Source: Rhizobium leucaenae USDA 9039 | GTDB lineage: Bacteria; Pseudomonadota; Alphaproteobacteria; Rhizobiales; Rhizobiaceae | Length of the DNA stretch: 64,000 bases | NCBI RefSeq assembly: GCF_000426285.1 | Contig: NZ_AUFB01000019.1 | Coordinates: 51,485 to 115,484, forward strand | Direction of reading: 5' to 3' | Shown here: positions 34,971 to 44,074 of the stretch, one piece after another | How positions within the stretch are numbered: the first letter of the stretch is position 1 | Layout: every line of letters starts with the position of its first letter | Program-made: the position numbers and the translations under genes | The notes under the pieces: generated by a model | The model's database searches: none | What the model was told of the DNA's origin: nothing | The model's input: the letters and a program-made list of their open reading frames with translations, nothing else

Positions 34971-36032
34971 ATGGTATCGTTGACATCTCAGACTCCGGCG
35001 CGCGCTCACGAGCCCAATTACGGCTTCGTACCGACGCATGAAGGCAATGACTTCGAGTCGATGGTGCGAGCCTTTACCGCAGGCTATGGCGTTTTCGGCG
35101 CGAAGCCGCTGAGCAATGATCGAAGCTTTGCCTGGGCAGCGGATTTGCGAACGAGCGGAACGCTTACAGCGATTCATTCGGCCTATCGGAATTCCTGGGA
35201 AATTCGAACGCTCGACGAGACCCCGCAGCATCTTGCGTTCTACATTCCGCACGCGGGGTCTTTTCGGCTGAACGTCGGGAAGAGGACGGTCGAGGGCGGA
35301 GCGGGTCGCATTCTCATAGCCAACAATCATGAGGCCGGTAGTCGTCTGATCCAAGGCGAGCCTCACTGCTCGGACGCTCTCTTCCTGGATTGGAAAGTGA
35401 TGAAGCGAACGCTTTTTTCGCTGCTGGAAACGCCGACCCTCGAATCGCTTGACCTCGAGCCCGTTATAGACCTCGCAACACCGTCGGGCCGGCTTATCGG
35501 CAACCTGGCGCAAACGATCGTGCAGGGCATGCGCAATGGCGGTCCGCTTCTATCCTCGCCGCTTGCCGTATCGACGATGAGCGAAACGCTCGCAGACCTG
35601 GTGATCCGATTTACCCGCCATCGTCTTTCCGGCCATTTCGAAAAAAAGAAGGTATCGACGGTCGCTCCTTGGCATGTCCGGCGCGCCATCGACTATATGC
35701 ATGCCAATATTGCCGAGCCCTTCACCATGTCGATGGTGGCTGATGAAGTCGGCATTTCAATCCGCGCGCTGCAAACGGGCTTCAAGACCTTCCGTGGAAC
35801 GTCACCGGGCGCTTACCTACGCACAATCAGGCTGAAAGCCGTTCACGACCAGTTGCGAGATCCCTTTAACCAGCAAAGCCTTCGCGACATCTGCACCAGA
35901 TGGGGCTTTTTTCATGCGGGCAGATTTTCTGCGACCTACCGCAGCGCTTTTGGGGAAAGCCCGAGGGATACGCGCTTGCGAGCCGTCTTTAACCCGGCTG
36001 CGACCGCACAGGTTTTCAGCGTGTCACCGTAA
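34971..36032 (+). CDS. AraC family transcriptional regulator
   Basis: The 353-residue protein has an AraC-binding-like cupin domain in its N-terminal half (NYGFVPTHEGNDFESM, FYIPHAGSFRLNVG) and a C-terminal double HTH (MSMVADEVGISIRALQTGF, SLRDICTRWGFFHAGRFS). The ATG at 34971 has GGGAGAGAG upstream; a TTG at 34824 would add an atypical N-terminus. It is divergent from the ROK regulator, and the two may cross-regulate. No structural gene is obviously the target. Confidence 0.88.
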   Translation: MVSLTSQTPARAHEPNYGFVPTHEGNDFESMVRAFTAGYGVFGAKPLSNDRSFAWAADLRTSGTLTAIHSAYRNSWEIRTLDETPQHLAFYIPHAGSFRLNVGKRTVEGGAGRILIANNHEAGSRLIQGEPHCSDALFLDWKVMKRTLFSLLETPTLESLDLEPVIDLATPSGRLIGNLAQTIVQGMRNGGPLLSSPLAVSTMSETLADLVIRFTRHRLSGHFEKKKVSTVAPWHVRRAIDYMHANIAEPFTMSMVADEVGISIRALQTGFKTFRGTSPGAYLRTIRLKAVHDQLRDPFNQQSLRDICTRWGFFHAGRFSATYRSAFGESPRDTRLRAVFNPAATAQVFSVSP

Positions 36033-36441
36033 TGTCCGTCTGACCCACCGAGGCTTCCGGGTCTCGGCTGAATGCCGCCATTGAACGGGAGGCGGCACGT
36101 ACCGCGGCGCCCATAGGCTGCGAAACGGTGCGTGCTCGACCGGCGTCGAGCGTTTGCGTCATGGCGCGCCATGGTCTCCGCAAGCAACCTTGCAGGCCGT
36201 TCTGTGTGGCGCGACCCATCGCTATAGAAGGCTATCCATTTTGCGATATCGCGATCCAAAACGTGCAGCAAACTGCATCTGCCGGAGCAAGTAATGCGCT
36301 TTATTAAGGTTCATCCGATCAACTGCAATGTGCTTACTTTTCGTCTTCCTTGCCGCTCAAATGAATTGCGCGAACCCTCCAGATGAAAGTCCGACCGGAT
36401 GTATGACACCTCCTGTCCATGCTGCCGCCAGGAGAATCCAT
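36033..36441. other. Intergenic region before the PAS-GGDEF-EAL gene
   Basis: 409 bases. A 48-codon minus-strand frame at 36016-36162 has a plausible GGAGA site but no support, so it is not called. The frame of the next gene is open to 36328 but lacks a domain before 36442. Confidence 0.4.
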
Positions 36442-38613
36442 ATGGTCAGCCCATTTCTCTCGCATAAGGTCGACTGGCAAACGAACACTGCGCTTGAGGT
36501 CAGCGATCCGATCGCCTCTCCCGGCGCAATTTCCGGCACGACCGAGCCCGGCCGACACCGGAAGCTCGCGGAAGCGCATGAATTTGCGGAAACGATCATC
36601 GCTGCGATTCCCGACATCCTGTTCGAGATGGATCGAAACGGGCGGTATCTACAGATATGGACAAAGCACCCGGAACTGCTGGCTGCGACCAAACAACAAC
36701 TGCTGGGCAAAACGGTAAACGACGTCCTCCCGCCCGAAGACGCGGCTGCCGCGCTGCGCGCTGTCCGCGAGGCTGACGAAAAGGGCGTTAGCGACTGCCA
36801 CGTCATTCGCATCGTTCAACAGGACGGAGAGCCTCGATGGTTCGAACATCACGTCGCAAAGAAGGCGGGCAGTGAAACATCCTCCCAAACGTTTCTTGTT
36901 TTGTCACGGGATGTTACCGAACGGAAATTGGCAGAGCATATTCTCGACGAAGCGAGAACACGCCTCCTCACCGTGCTCCAGACCATACCCGATATGGTGT
37001 GGATGAAGGATATGGACGGCGCTTATCTCCTTTGCAATCACGCCTTTGAGCATCTGGTCGGCAAATCGGAGTCCGAAATTATCGGCAAAACGGATCTTGA
37101 TCTATTTGACACCGACGTCGCCCGCGTACTTCGCGAAAGAGAGCTGGCGATCGATGCCGGAGGCGCCGTTATCAATGAGAGATGGGTTATACACCAAGGC
37201 AGCGGACAACGCATTCTTCTGGAAATACGAAAGGTTCCGATCATCGGCGCGGAAGGAAAGACGACAGGCGTTCTTGGCGTGGCCCGCGACATTACCGAGT
37301 TGAATGCCTCCCGCGAAAAAATTCACCGAATGGCCTTCTACGATTCGCTTACGGATTTGCCGAACCGGGAACTGTTTTATGAGCGCTTGCGGCAAGCGAT
37401 GGCCGATGCTCACTCCCATCGTCAACTGGTAGGCGTCATGATGATGGACATCGACCATTTCAAAGCCGTCAACGACACGATGGGACACCCGGTCGGCGAT
37501 GAACTGCTCTGCCAAGCGGCCAGACGGTTCCAGGCAAGCGTGCGCACCGCTGATACAGTGGCACGTCTCAGCGGCGACGAATTCGCCATCCTTCTGCCAT
37601 CCATCCGGCACGCGAATGACTTGGCCGATATCGCCGCCGAGATGCTCAAAACATTCGACGAACCCTTCCTGCTGGACGGCAAGGAGGTCTTCGTCTCGTG
37701 CAGCATCGGGATCGCTTTCCATCCCGACCACAGCGCCGATGCAAACGATCTCGTCAAATATGCCGATTCCGCAATGTATTTGGCAAAGCGTCTGGGGCGG
37801 GGAGGCTTCCAATTCTATTCGAGGCAACTGACAGAAGACGCCCAACACCGCCTGATGCTGGAATCCGAATTGCGCCGGGCCATAGAGCGCGGCGAACTCG
37901 AAGTGTATTACCAACCCAAAGTGCTCGTTGAAAACGGCATGATGGTCGGCTCGGAGGCTCTGCTGCGATGGCATCATGGAAAGATGGGTATGGTTCCTCC
38001 GGCCCAGTTCATTCCGATTGCCGAGGACACTGGATTGATCGCGGATTTGGGTCGGTGGGTATTTCGCGAAGCCTGTCGAACTGCGGCACAACTAAACGCC
38101 GACGGCTCGGTGCCTCACAAAGTGGCGATCAATTTCTCATCCAGGCAGTTCCAGCGATCCGATCTCGTGCAAATGGTAACCGAGATTCTCGATGAAACCG
38201 CCTGCCACGCTGAATGGATCGAGATTGAAATCACCGAAAGCCTTCTTCTTGATCAACAATACGAAACGCTGGCCACTCTTTGCGCCCTTCGGACGAAGGG
38301 AATCTCAATTGCCATCGATGATTTCGGTACCGGCTATTCGGCGTTGAATTACTTGGCCCGCTTTCCCATCGACACCTTGAAAATCGATCGTTCATTCATC
38401 AGCAGTGACGACAAGCGCAGCGCGGAACTTGTCAAAGCCATTCTCTCGATTGCCCGTTGCCTTGGGCAAAGCGTGGTGGCGGAAGGCGTCGAAACGGTCG
38501 AACAGGCGGCGTTTCTGAGGGCTAGCGGATGCGACGCGGCACAAGGCTTCTTGTACAGCAAGCCCCTCCCCAAAGCCGAATTCGTGAAGCTGCCGCAGTT
38601 CTTGAGCATTTGA
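36442..38613 (+). CDS. PAS-PAS-GGDEF-EAL c-di-GMP signalling protein
   Basis: The 723-residue cytoplasmic protein has PAS1 (about 47-157), PAS2 (about 167-285), GGDEF (about 297-457) and EAL (about 470-720). The GGDEF signature reads SGDEF (residues 377-381) and an I-site RTAD lies upstream. The EAL signature at 505-507 is intact, as are DDFGTGYSAL and the VAEGVET motif, so phosphodiesterase activity is likely. Cyclase activity is uncertain but possible. AGGAGA precedes the ATG at 36442. No membrane helix; the PAS domains are probable ligand or redox inputs. Confidence 0.92.
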   Translation: MVSPFLSHKVDWQTNTALEVSDPIASPGAISGTTEPGRHRKLAEAHEFAETIIAAIPDILFEMDRNGRYLQIWTKHPELLAATKQQLLGKTVNDVLPPEDAAAALRAVREADEKGVSDCHVIRIVQQDGEPRWFEHHVAKKAGSETSSQTFLVLSRDVTERKLAEHILDEARTRLLTVLQTIPDMVWMKDMDGAYLLCNHAFEHLVGKSESEIIGKTDLDLFDTDVARVLRERELAIDAGGAVINERWVIHQGSGQRILLEIRKVPIIGAEGKTTGVLGVARDITELNASREKIHRMAFYDSLTDLPNRELFYERLRQAMADAHSHRQLVGVMMMDIDHFKAVNDTMGHPVGDELLCQAARRFQASVRTADTVARLSGDEFAILLPSIRHANDLADIAAEMLKTFDEPFLLDGKEVFVSCSIGIAFHPDHSADANDLVKYADSAMYLAKRLGRGGFQFYSRQLTEDAQHRLMLESELRRAIERGELEVYYQPKVLVENGMMVGSEALLRWHHGKMGMVPPAQFIPIAEDTGLIADLGRWVFREACRTAAQLNADGSVPHKVAINFSSRQFQRSDLVQMVTEILDETACHAEWIEIEITESLLLDQQYETLATLCALRTKGISIAIDDFGTGYSALNYLARFPIDTLKIDRSFISSDDKRSAELVKAILSIARCLGQSVVAEGVETVEQAAFLRASGCDAAQGFLYSKPLPKAEFVKLPQFLSI

Positions 38614-38880
38614 TCGGTATCGATCCGATGCGAGACCGAATGTAGTTTTGCCAGTAGCGAATGATTATATTGCTAGATCCGCAATGTTGATCGATAACCT
38701 TCATGTAGAATATAAATATATCAAAAGATGTACTGGATAAATATAGGTGTGTTCGGCTATATTAGAAATGTCCGGACAAGAAATTTCGTAAAAATGCCTT
38801 GTTCCGGCAATGTTTGGAAATATTTCCGAGCATGATTGCTGTTAATTCGTACCCGGTCCTGAGCTTTCATACGCTCTTGG
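38614..38880. other. AT-rich intergenic region with palindromes
   Basis: 267 bases, markedly richer in A+T than its neighbours, between two convergent genes. It contains a 12-base palindrome GGAAATATTTCC (38816-38827) and GAAATTTC (38780-38787). No gene. Confidence 0.5.
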
Positions 38881-40368
38881 TCACCCGCATGCCGGCTTCG
38901 TCAGACGCCCCCAACATGAATGGCGGAGCCGGTTTTTCTTCTCCTCCTCGCCCTCCCAACCTCCGCCAAGCGCCTTGTTGAGGGCGACGTAATCGCTGGC
39001 GATCGACGCCTGGCTCTCGATCAGTGCTTCTTCCGCGCTGTAAAGCGACCGCTCGGCATCGAGCACATCGAGGAAATCGGTCACGCCGGCTTGATTGAGT
39101 GTGCGGGAGAGGTCCGTTGCCCGGCGATAGGAGGCGGCCGAAGAGCTGAGCTTGCTGTGTTTCAGCCGTTCCTGGGTGAGCGATACCACTGCATTTTCGA
39201 CGTCCTCCATGGCGGAGAGAACGGCAGCCTGGTAGGCGACATAATATTGGTCACGCTTAGCCTTGGCGACGTCGACTGCCGCCTTGAGCTGACCACCCTG
39301 GAAGATCGGCACGGTAATCGACGGACCGACCGACCAGCCGATGGTCGATTTCTTGCCGAGATCTGAAATGCTGGCCGCAGACGATGCGATATCGCCCGTG
39401 AGCGAGATTGACGGATAGCGATTGGCTTCGGCCTGCCCGATCTTCGCCGTGTATTGGGCAAGCTGCCGCTCTGCGAGGCGGACATCGGGCCGGGAGTTCA
39501 AAATGTCGGCGGGAATGCCGATCGAAACCGTGATCGTCGGCTTTGGGATGGGACCGCCGGCTTTCAATCGCTCCTCCAGCGCTGCCGGCGGCTTGCCGAG
39601 AAGTACGCTGAGGCGATGGACCGCTGTGGCATAGGAAATCTCATAGGTCGGGATGTCAGCTTCCGTGCTGCTTGCCAGCGCATCCGCCTTGGCGGCATCG
39701 ACGCCGGTAGCGCTGCCGGCCTTGAATTCGGCCTGCGTCAAGGCTGCCGTCTTGCGCTGCGAGACGGCGGTGCGCCGTGCAAGATCTCGCAGGGCCTGAT
39801 ATTCCCGGGCCTGAACATAATAGGAAGCGACGTCGCCGACGAGGGTCAGCATCGTATCGCGCAGTTCTTCGTCGGCGGCTTCGACGCCATATTTCGCGGC
39901 TTCCGCCGCGCGCTTATTGCCGCCGAAAAGGTCGAGCTCCCAGCTTGCATCGAATCCCGCCTGGTATTGCGAATAGATCGTCGCTTCAGAACTTGTATCG
40001 GATGCCGCCGTCCTTGTCCGCGCCGCCGATGCCGTTCCATCGAGAGAGGGCAGCAGCGCGCCCTTCTGCTCGCGGTAGCTCGCCCGCGCTTCGCGGATCT
40101 TCGCCTTGGCCGAAGCGACATCGAGGTTGCCCGCGACCGCTTCCTCGATCAACGCATCCAGCGTCGGATCTTTGAGCTGTCTCCACCACCGCGAGAGCTG
40201 CGGGGATTTGGCGAGTTGGGTCTTGGTGCCCCAATGAGAAGGCATCGTCAGCGCCGGCTTACGATAGTCAGGCCCGACGACGCATCCGGTGAGTGCCATG
40301 GAAAGTACGACGGGAGCAATGATGACCGAAACGCGCTTATGGAAATGAGAACATATCTGCAAAGGCAT
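38881..40368 (-). CDS. Outer-membrane efflux lipoprotein (OprM/NodT family)
   Basis: The 495-residue protein has a lipoprotein signal ending LSMALTGC (Cys is the lipidation site), followed by VVGPDYRKP, the typical start of OprM/NodT channel proteins. Two outer-membrane-factor repeats follow (EAVAGNLDVASAKAKIREA; RPDVRLAERQLAQYTAKIG). The ATG at 40368 gives a normal 28-residue signal; ATG 40383 or a TTG at 40422 are possible. No RND or ABC pump and no membrane-fusion gene is adjacent, so it is an orphan. Its C-terminus has an unusual basic tail. Confidence 0.9.
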   Translation of the reverse strand: MPLQICSHFHKRVSVIIAPVVLSMALTGCVVGPDYRKPALTMPSHWGTKTQLAKSPQLSRWWRQLKDPTLDALIEEAVAGNLDVASAKAKIREARASYREQKGALLPSLDGTASAARTRTAASDTSSEATIYSQYQAGFDASWELDLFGGNKRAAEAAKYGVEAADEELRDTMLTLVGDVASYYVQAREYQALRDLARRTAVSQRKTAALTQAEFKAGSATGVDAAKADALASSTEADIPTYEISYATAVHRLSVLLGKPPAALEERLKAGGPIPKPTITVSIGIPADILNSRPDVRLAERQLAQYTAKIGQAEANRYPSISLTGDIASSAASISDLGKKSTIGWSVGPSITVPIFQGGQLKAAVDVAKAKRDQYYVAYQAAVLSAMEDVENAVVSLTQERLKHSKLSSSAASYRRATDLSRTLNQAGVTDFLDVLDAERSLYSAEEALIESQASIASDYVALNKALGGGWEGEEEKKNRLRHSCWGRLTKPACG

Positions 40369-40604
40369 ATCTCTGGTTTGCATGTCAGCCGTGGCGGCAG
40401 AACGCACCTGATATCTCGACAAAGGATATCATCGGAGGGATTGGTCCGGAGATGCCGGGCGGGGCACCTCCGGACCTGTCAGCCCTTCGCGGGCCACTTC
40501 GTCCAACCGACGAGGATCGCACGAACTGCGTCCGGGGGGCCGATCTTCGTCGGATGGAGAAGAAGACAAAATGGATTATGCATGAAGGCGGAAGCCTGTG
40601 GCTT

Positions 40605-41246
40605 CTACCGGAACCGGCCTGGACGCGGATCGAGCGTCCGTTCGGCATCCTCAAGCTTTTGAAGCTGATAAGCCGTCAGAACGGTGCGAAGCGCAGCCGC
40701 TTTGTCTTTCAGCACGCGAGCCTTGTCTGCACGCTCCAGCATGTGATCGGCGATCTCCTCCCCGAACAGTTCGGACGCATTTGCCGCAGGGATATCAGAC
40801 GGCTTCATCTCGGCCTCGGCAGCGGGTCCTGGCGGCGTATGGTCCGGAAAATCGAGAAAGTCCGTCAATGCGGCGGTATAGTCCCTCCAGGCATCAAGCT
40901 GCGCGACACGGATACCGATCACGGTTTCCAGGGCCGATAGTCTGCTTGCGAGCTCCAATGCATGATCCGGCCGAGGAGGGAAACCGGCACCCATCTCAGG
41001 TGGCGGTGGGGGAAAGGGCAAACCGTTCTCGAGTGCCATCCTATGGCCCTCCAACCCAGGGTCGCGGAAAAAATCGAGGCATCGCCCGGTTTCCATCCCC
41101 ATCCCGTGCGGCGGAGGTTCCATCTTCTCGGCGCCGCCGGCGGGCTGTTCGGTGGCCGGCATGGGCGGCTGTTGGGCAAGAGCCGGAACATTCATGCCGC
41201 TAATGGCTGTTGACATCAAAGTCGCGATAATACGCATATGTCTCAT
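40605..41246 (-). CDS. Hypothetical secreted protein (CpxP/Spy-like character)
   Basis: The 213-residue protein has a signal peptide (IIATLMSTAISGMNVPALAQ, cleavage near ALA-QQ), a Met/Pro-rich segment (EPPPHGMGMETG, PFPPPPPEMGAGF) and an alpha-helical C-terminal half. It ends in LTAYQLQKLEDAERTL, which recalls the LTxxQ motif of Spy/CpxP periplasmic proteins. Possibly a metal-stress or chaperone-like protein. It lies just upstream of the orphan efflux channel in the same direction, so they may be co-expressed. Confidence 0.72.
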   Translation of the reverse strand: MRHMRIIATLMSTAISGMNVPALAQQPPMPATEQPAGGAEKMEPPPHGMGMETGRCLDFFRDPGLEGHRMALENGLPFPPPPPEMGAGFPPRPDHALELASRLSALETVIGIRVAQLDAWRDYTAALTDFLDFPDHTPPGPAAEAEMKPSDIPAANASELFGEEIADHMLERADKARVLKDKAAALRTVLTAYQLQKLEDAERTLDPRPGRFR

Positions 41247-41578
41247 GATCAGTGCCTTAGAATCCGCTTCAATTCACGGATGCCAGGCTAGCTGGAGCAT
41301 ATAAACGGCGTGCGTCTTTACGTTTCCGAGTATTTCTCTGTAGGAGATTGTTGCGAACGAAGTTTGCTATGAGGCCTCCGGCAAAAGTTAGTTACAAAAT
41401 TTTCTTCTCTACCTCGTGCTTTTTTCCTTCGGCAGAAGTTCAGAAATTCCCGACAAGGCGTGTGGCGCTGGTGCCTTCACGACAGAACCACAAGAGTTAC
41501 TGCAGTCCATTCATGTGCTTCAAGAGATTCAGACTTCATCAAAGAATCCCAGCTAAGTTCTTTTAAAATTTTGGAAAA
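41247..41578. other. Intergenic region before the 5TM-GGDEF gene
   Basis: 332 bases between divergent genes with no gene, hairpin or repeat that I can support; promoters for both are expected here. Confidence 0.4.
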
Positions 41579-43453
41579 GTGATCGTGGCTTGGCAAGTTC
41601 TGATCGGCAATGTCGCCGCCGTCTCGCTCCTCATTTCGGTGTGGATGCATCTCCACTACCGACTCTATCGCCTCTCCGAGGTCCAGGCCAAAATCGCTTT
41701 TGGTTTGATGATGGGCCTGGGAGCGATCGTTTCCATGGTGCTGTCGATTGAGATCGATAGCGGTTACTATGCCGATCTGCGCTCGACCTTGCTCGCCGTA
41801 TCGGCTGTTTATGGCGGGCCGTTGGCTATCCTGGTCACGGGTACACTTACGGCCATCTACAGGATCTCAATGGGTGGCGCCGGTCTTCAGCCGGGCCTGA
41901 TCTCGATCGTAGTCGTGTCGCTCCTCGGAACGTCGGTGCATTTCTTATTACGCCGGCAGCCCCTGAATCTGAAAAGAATTGTGGCCACAGCCGCAACCGT
42001 AGCTTCGGTCTCCTTGGCAATAAGCTTGGTATATGGCGCTGGCGGCTCTCCGATCACTACCGCGGGGTTCATCGTTACCGGGTTCGCAGCAACCTTGGTC
42101 GCGGCCTCCGTGATTACCTACTTCCACGCCTTCACCGTCGAGCGAGACATCCTGCGCGCTGCGCTTACTCAAGCGCCCGACTTTTATTATGTCAAAGATC
42201 ACAAGAGCCGTTTCCTGGTCGCTAACCTGAATGTCGCACGCGATCACGGCCGCACGAAATCGTCGGAGATGGTGGGGCTGACCGATTTCGATCTTTACCC
42301 CCGCGATATGGCTCAAGCTTTTTTTGATCGCGAGCACGAGATTATGTCGACCGGGATTCCGATGGTGGATTTCGAGGAGCCCTTCGTGATCCAGGACGGC
42401 CGAGAACGCTGGTTTCTGACGTCAAAGGTGCCCTTGCGAGATCGCCGCGGCGAGTTGATCGGGCTTGCGGGCGTGACGCGCGACATCACGGAGAAAAAGC
42501 GGCTGATACAAGAAGCCGTAGACAGCAAGAATGTGCTTTTGCAAGCAATGGCGGAAATGTCTGACGGCCTTGCCATGTTCAGTCCGGACGGCAAGCTGGT
42601 GTTCTGCAACGATCAGTACCGTGCAGCATTTCCTCGCTCGGGATATGCCAGGCAGCCGGGTGCCCACATTTCGGATATCGTCCGAGCCGTTGTGCGGAAT
42701 GCGGAAAGGATCGATGTCAATCCGGACGTCAGCGAGGAGTGGATACAAGCTTCCGCCGCGCAGCTCTTCCTGACGCGAGACACCGAAATTCCTCTGTTTG
42801 ACGGGCGCTGGCTTAGCCTGCGCACCCGGCTGGCCTCCGATGGTTCCGCTTTGGTGGTCGTTTCGGATATCACGTCGATGAAGCATTCCGAGGAGCAATT
42901 GAAGCAACTTGCTCAAAAAATGACGGGGCTTGCCTACACCGATGCGCTGACTGGCATTGCCAACCGACGGGTGTTCGACGAAGTGATCCTGACGGAGTTC
43001 GCCCGGGCACGCCGCGGTGGCTCCCCTCTCAGCATGCTGCTGATCGATATCGATCATTTCAAGAGCTACAACGACAGCTATGGCCATCTTGAGGGAGACA
43101 AATGCCTCAAGGCTATCGGCGATGTGCTCCGTTCGGTGGTCGTACGAACGTCCGACCTTGCGGCTCGTTTTGGAGGCGAAGAATTTGCGATCGTTCTTCC
43201 TGGAACAGATGGAGACGGGGCTTTGGCTCTCGCCGAGCTTCTGCGCTCGGCACTGCATCGACTTGCAATACCGCACAGGGCAAGCAGCAAATCGATTGTG
43301 ACGACCAGCATCGGCGTGGCGACGATGTCCGATGGATCGGTATTCGCAAGCGCGGCCGAGTTGGTGGAGGCTGCGGACCAAGCACTTTATGATGCCAAGA
43401 CGAAGGGCCGTGATTGCATAGCGACGGCTGGCGACCGGGCAACGGCCGCGTAG
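41579..43453 (+). CDS. Membrane PAS-PAS-GGDEF diguanylate cyclase (5TM-LYT type)
   Basis: The 624-residue protein starts at a GTG (41579). The N-terminal about 180 residues are six hydrophobic helices of 5TMR-LYT type. Two PAS domains follow (about 190-300 and 310-440), then GGDEF (about 450-610). GGEEF at 532-536 is intact with an I-site RTSD five residues before it, so an active, product-inhibited cyclase is likely. No EAL domain. The 5TM-LYT domain is a family input for cell-wall or small-molecule signals; the ligand is not known. Confidence 0.9.
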   Translation: MIVAWQVLIGNVAAVSLLISVWMHLHYRLYRLSEVQAKIAFGLMMGLGAIVSMVLSIEIDSGYYADLRSTLLAVSAVYGGPLAILVTGTLTAIYRISMGGAGLQPGLISIVVVSLLGTSVHFLLRRQPLNLKRIVATAATVASVSLAISLVYGAGGSPITTAGFIVTGFAATLVAASVITYFHAFTVERDILRAALTQAPDFYYVKDHKSRFLVANLNVARDHGRTKSSEMVGLTDFDLYPRDMAQAFFDREHEIMSTGIPMVDFEEPFVIQDGRERWFLTSKVPLRDRRGELIGLAGVTRDITEKKRLIQEAVDSKNVLLQAMAEMSDGLAMFSPDGKLVFCNDQYRAAFPRSGYARQPGAHISDIVRAVVRNAERIDVNPDVSEEWIQASAAQLFLTRDTEIPLFDGRWLSLRTRLASDGSALVVVSDITSMKHSEEQLKQLAQKMTGLAYTDALTGIANRRVFDEVILTEFARARRGGSPLSMLLIDIDHFKSYNDSYGHLEGDKCLKAIGDVLRSVVVRTSDLAARFGGEEFAIVLPGTDGDGALALAELLRSALHRLAIPHRASSKSIVTTSIGVATMSDGSVFASAAELVEAADQALYDAKTKGRDCIATAGDRATAA

Positions 43454-43717
43454 TTCGGTCGCCGTAGTAACGATAGTCTTCAAATGGGCCGTCAGCGAGC
43501 CGGCCAAATGCGGGTAGCCAATGGTAAAATCGGACATCTTGGCATCGGTTGCGAAATTTTAGATTCGCCGCGTCGTGTTCCTGGGAACAAAGGACGTGAC
43601 CAAATGTTCGATGCGTGGCGAGCTCCTCCCTTAGCTCTCCAACGCGCCGCTTCCCAGGGCGGCCATCAGAAGACTGTTTACGGAGCGTTTCCGCTGTCAA
43701 CGCAGCCTTCTACAAAG

Positions 43718-43764
43718 CACGGCAGGGAACACGCCATGCGCCCTTCCCACTGTTCCCTGCCGTG
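43718..43764. repeat. Perfect 14-bp inverted repeat
   Basis: CACGGCAGGGAACA (43718-43731) and TGTTCCCTGCCGTG (43751-43764), all bases paired, with a 19-base spacer. The length and perfection make this unlikely by chance; no T-tract follows. Confidence 0.8.
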
Positions 43765-43842
43765 TCAGACATCATCATCTCTGGAAAATATCGTTCTTCA
43801 TCGGGGACGGAAATCGTGGTCGCTTGTAGTGAGCCAGCACTT

Positions 43843-43861
43843 ACCGGTGGCTTCCACCGGT
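43843..43861. repeat. Perfect 8-bp hairpin
   Basis: ACCGGTGG, CTT loop, CCACCGGT. A stable hairpin 79 bases after the 14-bp inverted repeat; it may act with it as a transcription end or RNA structure. Confidence 0.6.
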
Positions 43862-44074
43862 GACGGAGGAAGTGGAACCGATAAACGGTGCTGCTCCAGT
43901 GGATGCAATATTATGCAGCAATAATGTAGAAAAATAATATATGCTCAAAAGCAGACTTATTCTTAACGCCTGTTCTTGCGTAAAGATGTTCTTAAAGGCG
44001 TTGGTTATCATAAAGTAAAATTTAACTAAAAACTCATTACAAATCCTCAGTTCGATGAACGCTCGGGGGAGATA

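Larger units (their letters stand above)
43454..44074. other. Intergenic region with two strong inverted repeats
   Basis: 621 bases without a supported gene. It holds a 14-bp perfect inverted repeat and an 8-bp one (listed), then turns AT-rich toward the binding-protein gene at 44075, where a promoter is likely. Confidence 0.5.

Noticed and set aside
36016..36162. 48-codon minus-strand frame after the AraC gene
   Set aside because: A weak GGAGA site is present but there is no other support; it overlaps the end of the AraC gene.
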